From Parietichytrium sp. I65-24A (taxonomy: Eukaryota; Sar; Bigyra; Thraustochytrida; Thraustochytriidae), in assembly GCA_012862575.1 (NCBI GenBank), contig BLSF01000037.1:248001-312000 (forward strand): DNA of 64,000 bases, read 5' to 3'. Shown here one piece after another: positions 57,425 through 64,000 of this stretch. The first letter of the stretch is position 1, and every line of letters starts with the position of its first letter. A program made the translations under genes and the position numbers. A model generated the notes under the pieces. That model saw only the letters and a list, made by a program, of their open reading frames with translations. It made no database searches and was not told the origin of the DNA.

Positions 57425-59456
57425 CTTGCAAGAGTACTCTGGAAGGAAGCTGGCAACTCTCGCCTCGCGCGTTGACGCCTCTTTAAGTTTTGCGAGTAAA
57501 CCCTGAGCTTCGTGAAGACTCTTTCTCGCTCGCCGATCGAATGCGACTGTGCCCAAGGCTGCTCGCGTATTTCCGCACCTGCCCTGCCGCTGCGTTGCAC
57601 CTCCGTTCCGTGAGCATCAACGACGTCCGATACTCCGTGGCCGAAGAGAGAGTTGCTCTTGATCAACAACAAATAGTACTTTTAATACAACACAACGCAA
57701 CACAACACAAAAGAAAAGAAAAGAATCTATTCTGTCCTGCTCCTACGCTTGAAGACCTCTGCTCTCACCACACTTGAGTCTAGGACGCCGCTTCGTTGGC
57801 TGTGAGACATTAACGAAAGAGATCCGGTGCTTCTGAGCAGATGTCAGCTGCCAGCTCGCAGCGACTTGGAGAATACTGAGTACGCTGGTCGAAGCTGCGT
57901 AGGCGACTCGCATAGTCTATGCGATGCGAAACAGATGCCTCTCCACGAGGCTTTGCAAGGCTTTGTACTATATGTGTATATATATAATTGAACGAATGCA
58001 CGTAAGGGAACCATAGCCCAACCAACTTGGGTCACATCAGCACAATATTGGCTGGTGTCTTCTATCTCGCTCATGGATTGCCGCGGCGGCGCGAACGGCT
58101 CTTCCGCCGTGGCTGGGATGGCAGGGCAATGGCGGCGAGAATGGCGGGCCGGACATGGCGAGCCTGATTGCTCTTACCGAGCCAAGGTCATCGGATAATT
58201 CAACTCGGTTCACATCCCAATCAGGCCTTCGAGCCAATCCGCCGCTCTCCATTCGCTTGACTTACTGCGTGCTCCAGCTCGGCTGACTCCGAAAGAAATT
58301 ACATTCATTCGTAAAAACCACACCTCTTCCAATTCAACAATCGGCAATTCACCCACGATAGACGTTTCGTCTAATACGCGGTAAGACCCCGCGAACGGAT
58401 AGTTTGTAATCGATGTTATCAAACGCGTAGGTACTTCTAACCATGGGATTTTGCTGGAGGCAATTTCTTGGCGAATGGACTCGCTGACTGTGTGAAGTTG
58501 GAGCAAAGTTGGGAGCAAGATGGATCAAATGGATTGTGAGCTAACTTGGCTGCGACGAGATGAGATAAGATGAGATAAGATGAAGTGGAACGTAATGGAC
58601 TGACAGCGACATGATAAGATCTTTTTGGACGAAAGGCATTCGAAGAAAGAAAGAATAGAAACAACCAAGCAAAGTAACTTGTCGAGAGTGAGGAATCTCC
58701 CAGACTATTCAACTCCTCAAGCTAGCGCGTCCATCCATTCATCCATCCATGCATGCATGCCTCTCTCCAGCGATGGAGTGGAAGAGAGAGAGAGAAAGAG
58801 AGAGTCACAATAAGCTAATAGTGAAATGGGCCAGCACAGATATGCTCAACGATTACCGCAGAGTCCGCCGGCGCGGGACGGTGTTGCGTGCATTGTTTCG
58901 TACTCTAGCTTGTACAGCTATGCATTCACAGCTGTCTGTAGATTGCCAGAATTCGCTGTCAGAAGAGAATTTCTGGCAGGTTGCCACGGAGTCCTACGCG
59001 CCTTCGTGCTGGGAGAAGAAAGCCAAGAGCTAGCGCCACGTTGGCTTTCGCTCTCGCGAGACTTGACTCTGGGAAAGTGGACCTGGTCGATTTGCTCTGA
59101 CGTTTGATAATTTTGGCTCCGCCCTACGCCCATTTGCCCTGCGTTACAAGTCCCGACATTAGCCTGGCTGGAGCTGACACGCATGCTGCTGTCCCTTGGC
59201 ACACTCCGTAGAGGCTTTGCTCTGACGATACTCAGGCCACCGGCAATAGACTGCTCTGCTCTTATCTCTATCGGGGGAAGTAGAAGGCTATGCTGGCCGA
59301 GTGGCCAAGACAGCGCCTCTGAGACCTCGGAACATCGAGGCCCCGAGACCCTGCGCCGTGCGCTCTTTGGCCTCTCCCGATAGGTGGGAAGGTGGACGCC
59401 ATCGGCACGTGTCGGGCTTGCAGGTCACGGCGTGTAGCTGTGATCGAGCAACAAAG
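57425..59456. other. Divergent spacer between coiled-coil genes, 2.0 kb
   Basis: Shared upstream region of the CCDC177-like (-) and SHIPPO (+) genes. It includes a TATA-rich patch near 57970-57985, GATAAGATGA repeats near 58560-58580 and a CATC/GCAT repeat (58730-58761). No gene recognised. Confidence 0.5.
58730..58761. repeat. CATC/TGCA tetranucleotide repeat
   Basis: CATC units then GCAT units in the divergent spacer. Confidence 0.85.
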
Positions 59457-61238
59457 ATGCAGGTGCCCAAAGATGTGGTGCTTGAAAAGCTGAAGGCCGA
59501 GCTCGACAAGGTCGACAAGGAGTTGAGCGGGCTGCAGTCGGTGCCAAGGCCGAGCACTTCGGGTAGCCTCTCGCGAGCAACAAAGTCGAGTACGGAGCTG
59601 GGGAGGACGAGTAAACCCCTAAAGAAGGCAGTGCGGAGAGATTTCAGCCAACAAAAGTCGCGATTGGCGATCCTCAGAAATGATATCGGCGCACAAGAGA
59701 GAAAGCAGAGGCTTGCAGAGATGGAGGCGATCGCTGTGGCGCTCGAGTCAGAGGAAATCGAAATGCTTCTTGGCTCGAATATTATCCAGACTTGTATGAC
59801 GAAACTTGGCCTAACACGGGACGATGTTGTGCCGGGCAAGCTCGAAGACCGGTTGCACTCAATCCCCCTGACAAAGACTGTGCGGGAGCATCTGGAAAAG
59901 AAGCGGGTCGAAACATTAGCATCGCTGCTGCTTGAGCGCGAAAAGCTGCGAAATCAACTGGCGCAGGACCCGCGGTCTGCAGAAGCTATCCTCGGCGGCA
60001 AAGACCCAGCCCCTTCCTTTAGATCTACTGTCGAAGAGCGGCGAAAGAGCGCTTGCGAAGAGACGAGAAAACGAATCGCAAGTCGCGAGAAGCACGCGCG
60101 CGAAAAGCTAGAGAAGGTGAGGGCGTGGGATAAGGCGAAAGAAGAGGAGCGGCTGGAGCTCCGTGAACAGATGGAGAAGCAACTCGAAGACTCACTAAAG
60201 CGTGTCGAGAGAACCAAGCAAAAGGTTCAGGATGAGGTAAGAAACAAGAGGGAGAGCAGAGTCAGCGCGAACACCCGGGCAAGACTCGTGCAAGCGGCCC
60301 TGGAAAATCGTCGTCGAGAACACTGGCAGACCAAGCTCGAGGAGGCCGAGCAAAAATGCCTTCGAGCCACACTGGAAAAATCGTCCACTGCAGAACTCCA
60401 GGCGCACGTGCAGGAAAAGGGCAGCGATCTCAGCGAAGAGTCGCTTCAGCTGCTAGACCGCTCTTTAGAAAGGGAAGAGCACCGAAGAAAAGTCAGAGAA
60501 GAGGCGAGACGTAAGCAGGAGGAGCGCGAAGCAGAGCTTGAAACCCTCCGAAAGGCCAAAGCCGAACACATGAAAGCTATTCAAGACAAGCTAGAGGCTA
60601 GCAAGGAGGCTGACCGTGAGAAGCGCCGTTTGGCTGAAATAGATCGGATGCTGAGACTTGAACGGTTGTACCGACAAGAGCAGCACAAGAAAGGCGTCGC
60701 ACAGCGACGCATACAGGCCAAAATAGAATATGGCCAGGCTCTGAACGATGTTAGTGAAGAACTCGCAAAGGTGAAATCTGACCTGAGTCGCGACTATTAC
60801 AAAACTGCAGAGCAGATGTCCGTAAGGGAGAACAAAGATCCCGGCCCGGGGGCCTACAACCTGGAACTCGAGATTGGGACGCGCGGACATTCAATGGGAA
60901 GCCCAAAGTCCGAGGAGAACGAGGAATTCGAATTGCTTTCGAGCATCAATCCGCATCCGGGGCCAGGGACCTATGCCGGCTCTGGAAGGCCATCAAGCCC
61001 GGCGCACATGTTACCCGGGGTAAGCTTCACCAAGGGGAGTGTCATGACTAATTTGGACTGGGTCGAAAAGCGTGCGCGTGGCATCCCGGGCCCAGATGCA
61101 TACAGCCCTCAGATGGAGCCTTCCGTGAAAGCTGGGCCAAAAGCCAGTAAAGAATTGCATGAGCTCAAAGAGGTTCGCGCCAAACTAACAGAGCAATTTA
61201 GCCCTGGACCAGCGGATTATCATCCCCAGGCGCTGTAG
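59457..61238 (+). CDS. Coiled-coil protein with SHIPPO (STPGR) repeats
   Basis: 593 residues from the first ATG (59457); the frame is open back to at least 59301 without an ATG. After a short helix (MQVPKDVVLEKLKAELDKVD) and a Ser-rich segment, residues about 60-460 are a long charged coiled coil with many Arg/Glu heptads and one LQAHVQEKGSDLSEESLQLL insert. The C-terminal 130 residues carry four SHIPPO-type PGPxxY motifs: DPGPGAYNLE, HPGPGTYAGSGRPSSPAH, IPGPDAYSP and SPGPADYHPQ. These repeats are typical of axonemal outer-doublet and sperm-tail microtubule proteins, including inner-lumen-binding ones. The combination suggests a rod that contacts microtubules through its C-terminus, and implies a flagellated life stage. 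Its gene is divergent from the CCDC177-like gene. Confidence 0.83.
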   Translation: MQVPKDVVLEKLKAELDKVDKELSGLQSVPRPSTSGSLSRATKSSTELGRTSKPLKKAVRRDFSQQKSRLAILRNDIGAQERKQRLAEMEAIAVALESEEIEMLLGSNIIQTCMTKLGLTRDDVVPGKLEDRLHSIPLTKTVREHLEKKRVETLASLLLEREKLRNQLAQDPRSAEAILGGKDPAPSFRSTVEERRKSACEETRKRIASREKHAREKLEKVRAWDKAKEEERLELREQMEKQLEDSLKRVERTKQKVQDEVRNKRESRVSANTRARLVQAALENRRREHWQTKLEEAEQKCLRATLEKSSTAELQAHVQEKGSDLSEESLQLLDRSLEREEHRRKVREEARRKQEEREAELETLRKAKAEHMKAIQDKLEASKEADREKRRLAEIDRMLRLERLYRQEQHKKGVAQRRIQAKIEYGQALNDVSEELAKVKSDLSRDYYKTAEQMSVRENKDPGPGAYNLELEIGTRGHSMGSPKSEENEEFELLSSINPHPGPGTYAGSGRPSSPAHMLPGVSFTKGSVMTNLDWVEKRARGIPGPDAYSPQMEPSVKAGPKASKELHELKEVRAKLTEQFSPGPADYHPQAL

Positions 61239-61599
61239 CTCGCGCGTTTCAGCAAATAGGATACGGGTCATGGGCACAGGCAGCCCAGCCTTGTTCTTGA
61301 AAAGAAATTGCAAGCTGATAGAAAAGTAGAAAATGTAGAACTGAGAGCCCACTCTCTCTCTGTGGCGGGCTCTTCACTGTATTACTGTCTAAGCCAATAC
61401 TGGGCGAGTTGACTTTCAATAGAATTTCGAAAATTCGAGCTCTAGGGAAAAGGAAATAATATTGTAGTTGTTTGTTCGTTTCTTTATTCAATTTGGGAAA
61501 AGGTTTTGATGTCCCACGTGCATGCGCCAGGAAAGTCGGAGATCATTTTCATGTTGTTGTTGTCGTCGTTGATACTCTATTTTACACTGTTCAACAAGA
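61239..61599. other. Convergent spacer
   Basis: 360 bp between the SHIPPO and FAM151-like stop codons; contains TTG repeats near 61551-61565. Probably 3' UTRs. Confidence 0.55.
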
Positions 61600-62478
61600 T
61601 TAGGAAGAAGAAAGGATAGACGAAAGGACTCTCATTAGTTTCCATTCCGACTTTGAGCCTTTCTCCACGTCGAGATCTAGTTCAATGTCGTGCTTCTCGC
61701 AGAGTTGCTTGATACGTTCGACGCTCGACGCGGCGATCCCCTCTGCGCCGGTCCAGACTGTAATGGCGACATCCCGGTCATCTCGCAGTTGCGCAATCAG
61801 AACGCGGACAATGTCTTCCCACGACTCGAGGACCATGGAGGCCCTGAGCGGGAACGTGATGTGTCGATGGGACACCTTATCTTGCACCAGCCTCACCATC
61901 TCGCCCAACTCTTCCGCGGAGTAGCGATTGCTGCCGCACACATTGTAGCCCGTTTTCCATCCGGGGCTGATGGCCACTCTGGCAAACCTGCCCTCATTGG
62001 CGTCAGCGAACCGCTGACACGCGTCAAGAAACTCGTGCACGGCCTCCTGCTCAAGCTCGGGGTGCAGCACGTCCGCGTTCAGCCACAGCTCCGCACCGCA
62101 CGGGTCCGGCATCTCCATTCCAACGGCCTCCAGCACCTCGCCGATGCACGCCAGCTCTTTAAAGTCCAGCTTGACCACCTGCACCTGCGCCCCGTCACGC
62201 ATGCACTGCGCCAGCGCTCCAACCCATTCTCCGAACAGCGTGGTCGCCTCACTCACGTCCATGTTGTCCATGTTGTCCATGTTGTCCGACTTGTCCGACT
62301 TGGCCGCGGTGTCCCAGCGCTCCTTGTCGTGCTGCATAGCGGCGCGTCTGCGCGGCAAGACCACGCCAACGTCGGCTTCCAAGCGCGAGTGTCCCTTCTC
62401 CAGCGCCGACCGCAGCGACCGCACCGAGTTGAGCGCATGGCCCCAGGACCCGCGACCCACCAGCGCCTCGCGGCTCAT
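61600..62478 (-). CDS. FAM151/menorin family protein
   Basis: 292 residues from ATG 62478, single exon. Matches the FAM151/menorin (DUF2181) family, a TIM-barrel fold related to glycerophosphodiester phosphodiesterases and PLC. Family landmarks in order are WGHALNSVRSLRSAL (12-26), SRLEADVGVV (31-40) with Glu34 and Asp36, VVKLDFKELACIGEVL (101-116), ELWLNADVLHP (130-140), VAISPGWKTGY (168-178), HITFPLRASMVLESW (206-220) and VAITVWTGAEG (237-247). Acidic residues in LEADV, KLDFK and NAD fit a metal-binding barrel mouth, but no enzyme activity is proven for the family as far as I know. Residues 61-74 are a low-complexity insert (SDKSDNMDNMDNMD) encoded by a 9-bp tandem repeat. No signal peptide is visible, so it resembles the soluble FAM151B form. 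Confidence 0.88.
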   Translation of the reverse strand: MSREALVGRGSWGHALNSVRSLRSALEKGHSRLEADVGVVLPRRRAAMQHDKERWDTAAKSDKSDNMDNMDNMDVSEATTLFGEWVGALAQCMRDGAQVQVVKLDFKELACIGEVLEAVGMEMPDPCGAELWLNADVLHPELEQEAVHEFLDACQRFADANEGRFARVAISPGWKTGYNVCGSNRYSAEELGEMVRLVQDKVSHRHITFPLRASMVLESWEDIVRVLIAQLRDDRDVAITVWTGAEGIAASSVERIKQLCEKHDIELDLDVEKGSKSEWKLMRVLSSILSSS

Positions 62479-62542
62479 CTCCCCCAGCTCCCCAGCTCCG
62501 AAGCGTACAGCGTGCGAGGGTGCGCGCCGGGGACAGGACAGG

Positions 62543-62580
62543 AGTGTGTGCGTGTGTGTGTATGTATGTATGTATGTATG
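62543..62580. repeat. GT then GTAT microsatellite
   Basis: GTGTGT merging into four or five GTAT units, in the short spacer upstream of the FAM151-like ATG. Confidence 0.9.
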
Positions 62581-62690
62581 GCAGACCTGGTTGTCGCTGT
62601 GGGAAGGAGCGGTCTAGCTCCTCTGTTTTTGAAGCTGTGGGGACGGGGTGCGCGAGGACAGAGGTTACGTACGCAAGGTGCCTGGACGAA

Positions 62691-62722
62691 TGGGACGCTT
62701 GGGACGCTTGGGACGCTTGGGG
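62691..62722. repeat. TGGGACGCT(T) tandem repeat
   Basis: Three 10-bp units immediately downstream of the stop codon of the coiled-coil gene. Confidence 0.85.
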
Positions 62723-62733
62723 CAATGGGGTCC

Positions 62734-64000
62734 TCACGACAGTTGCGGGAACGCGGTGCGCAGGCCAGGCGGGGAGCGAAGTGCGTGGAGCTGTTGAGGC
62801 TGTTGGAGCTCTTGGTACGTGTGGAATGGGCTGGGGTCTTGGGAGTGGTGGGACGCCGGGAAGTGGTCAAAGTCCACGTGCTGGGCGCCCAGCTCGAGCG
62901 TGGCTTGGCAAGGGCACGGCCAGGCGTCGTCTGCGTCGAGGAAGAAAGTGCCGCAGGAGACGCAGCAGGTGAGCAGCAAGGTGGAGCAGGTGGTGTCCCA
63001 TGAACGCGCGCGCTCCACGATGTCGCGGACTTTGTCGGCGCGAGTGGCCGACAGCAGCAAACGTGCTCGCAAGCAGCTCTGTTGCGGCTCAAGGCGCGCG
63101 GAGTTGCCCGAGTGCGCAGGATTTCGGGCGTTCGTGGCGTTCGTGGCGTTCGTGGCGCTTTTGGCAGTCTTGACAGTCTTGGCAGTCTCAGTCTTGGCGC
63201 TCGGGACGGCTGGGACCTCAGCGGGAAGTGGGCCGGGCAATGCGAGGCGCGGGACAGAGTAGAAGAGATGGCGAAGCAGCCGCTGCTCGTCGCTGTTGCG
63301 ATCTGCTCGCGCCTGACACTCCGTGTTGCGAAGCGCAAGGGCCTCGAGGCGGTCGTGGCACTCGCGGAGCTGGGCTTCCTTGTCGATGACAACCGCGAGC
63401 AGGCTTTGGTACACGCGCGGGATCAGGTCGTACAAGTTGTTCACCTTGGTGCTGATGATCTTCCACCGCAGGCTCTCCCCGGTCCTGAAAGCGTCTTCCT
63501 GCGACACCTTCTCCCGCATGGAGGCCATGAGGTCCTGGACGAGCTGCTGCATTTCATCGCGAAGAATCTCGAGGCTGGGCTTGGGTAGTCTGATTTGCGC
63601 GGTAAGCGACTTGACGTGCTGCTTCATCTCCGCCACTTCTGCGGAGAGTCTGTCGTTTTCCAGCTTTAGCACCTTTTGCCTCGACTCAAGTCCGCCTTTG
63701 ACGTTTTCGACCCTGGTTTCGGCTTGCTGCTGATAGGTCAAGAGCGAACGCTCCGCGTCCTCTGCCCTCTTCAACAAAGCTTCGTGTTCTTGGTTCTGAG
63801 CGTTTGCTTGCGAGTGCCTTGTCTTTTCCCGCTGCAAAGAGCTGTGCAGCATGTCTTGAGCCTCCTTATTGGCCTTTTGAGCAACTGCGAGAGCGTCTTC
63901 GGCTCGTAGTAAGCGAGCGCGCATGTCATCTTCGGCCTCGCGGGCCTCGTTCCGCTCCACGCGCATGGCTTCGCACGTTTCGTGTGCGTCGCGGCGTAAC
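62734..64000 (-). CDS. Coiled-coil protein, N-terminus beyond window
   Basis: The reading frame is open through the right edge, so the ATG at 63966 is probably internal; at least 421 residues are visible. The first 150 or so are coiled coil (AEDDMRARLLRAEDALAVAQ, then LENDRLSAEVAEMKQHVKSL). A helical domain with WKIISTKVNNLYDLIPRVYQ and LLAVVIDKEAQLRECHDRLE follows. A repeat-encoded linker (KTAKSATNATNATNARN) leads to a Cys-rich C-terminal module, CCVSCGTFFLDADDAWPCPC, that could bind zinc, and a Gln/Pro-rich end. I do not recognise the family. The position of a coiled-coil gene beside the SHIPPO and CCDC177-like genes may be coincidence. It is on the same strand as, and upstream of, the FAM151-like gene. 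Confidence 0.72.
   Translation of the reverse strand, partial: LRRDAHETCEAMRVERNEAREAEDDMRARLLRAEDALAVAQKANKEAQDMLHSSLQREKTRHSQANAQNQEHEALLKRAEDAERSLLTYQQQAETRVENVKGGLESRQKVLKLENDRLSAEVAEMKQHVKSLTAQIRLPKPSLEILRDEMQQLVQDLMASMREKVSQEDAFRTGESLRWKIISTKVNNLYDLIPRVYQSLLAVVIDKEAQLRECHDRLEALALRNTECQARADRNSDEQRLLRHLFYSVPRLALPGPLPAEVPAVPSAKTETAKTVKTAKSATNATNATNARNPAHSGNSARLEPQQSCLRARLLLSATRADKVRDIVERARSWDTTCSTLLLTCCVSCGTFFLDADDAWPCPCQATLELGAQHVDFDHFPASHHSQDPSPFHTYQELQQPQQLHALRSPPGLRTAFPQLS

Noticed and set aside
61690-63003. 437-codon plus-strand frame over FAM151-like and coiled-coil genes
   Set aside because: Spans two real genes on the opposite strand plus a microsatellite; His/Arg/Leu-rich with no domain.
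1-64000. Transposable elements, integrated virus or CRISPR arrays
   Set aside because: No reverse transcriptase, integrase, transposase, capsid or Cas-like frames and no spaced direct-repeat arrays were seen; repeats present are simple or minisatellite.

Overview
This is a 64 kb piece of a nuclear eukaryotic genome from a flagellated, intron-poor protist. I see 22 well or reasonably supported protein genes, plus two unrecognised open frames at the left end. Most coding regions are single uninterrupted frames. Five genes carry six short GT-AG introns (74-199 nt), with GTAAGT or GTGAGT donors and CTGAC/CTAAC branch-like sites. The SHIPPO-repeat and CCDC177-like coiled-coil proteins suggest an axoneme. 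The gene set (prefoldin 4, CSL4, UBLCP1, TBC1D13-like RabGAP) is broadly eukaryotic. Low intron density, long intergenic spacers rich in simple repeats, a temptin-type ectodomain and a SOS1-type antiporter are compatible with a heterotrophic stramenopile such as a labyrinthulomycete. That assignment is inference and no rRNA or organelle marker is present to test it.

Layout. 0-3.3 kb holds two orphan open frames of uncertain status. 3.3-6.1 kb is a SOS1-like Na+/H+ antiporter (-). 7.4 kb is a small orphan protein (-). 10.4-12.6 kb is a temptin/cytochrome b561-like membrane protein with a long repeat-rich tail (-). 14.7 kb is the exosome cap subunit CSL4 (+). 16.4-17.1 kb is an unknown CxxC protein (-). 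A 5.2 kb spacer without recognisable genes follows. 22.3-24.1 kb is a PDZ-TBC RabGAP (-), divergent from a CLYBL-like lyase (+, 24.8-25.9 kb). ACADSB-like acyl-CoA dehydrogenase (27.2 kb, +), prefoldin 4 (29.1 kb, +) and an EEP-family protein (30.6 kb, +) follow; the last converges on a second, PH-domain-bearing EEP paralogue (31.9-34.2 kb, -). UBLCP1 lies at 35.8-37.1 kb (-). 38.9-41.5 kb is a secreted RCC1-repeat membrane protein (+), 42.2-43.6 kb a MORN protein (+), 44.5-46.5 kb a PTEN/auxilin-like phosphatase-C2 protein (+), and 46.8-48.9 kb an LVIVD/ShKT-like type I membrane protein (-). A stefin-type cystatin is at 51.9 kb (-), a HAD phosphatase at 54.5 kb (+), the CCDC177-like coiled coil at 55.7-57.4 kb (-), the SHIPPO coiled coil at 59.5-61.2 kb (+), a FAM151/menorin protein at 61.6-62.5 kb (-), and an incomplete coiled-coil protein at the right edge (-).

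Gene relations. There is no operon and no single pathway. Two loose themes stand out. The CLYBL-like lyase and ACADSB-like dehydrogenase are neighbouring, probably mitochondrial acyl-CoA enzymes. The CCDC177-like and SHIPPO genes are divergently arranged cytoskeletal/axonemal candidates. The tail-to-tail EEP genes look like an old duplication. Intergenic DNA contains dispersed arrays of a 7-bp EcoRI-containing unit and many di- to decanucleotide repeats. The most unusual protein is the temptin-b561 fusion, whose tail has six copies of an FxRVSAKLFG-type motif and five DPF motifs.
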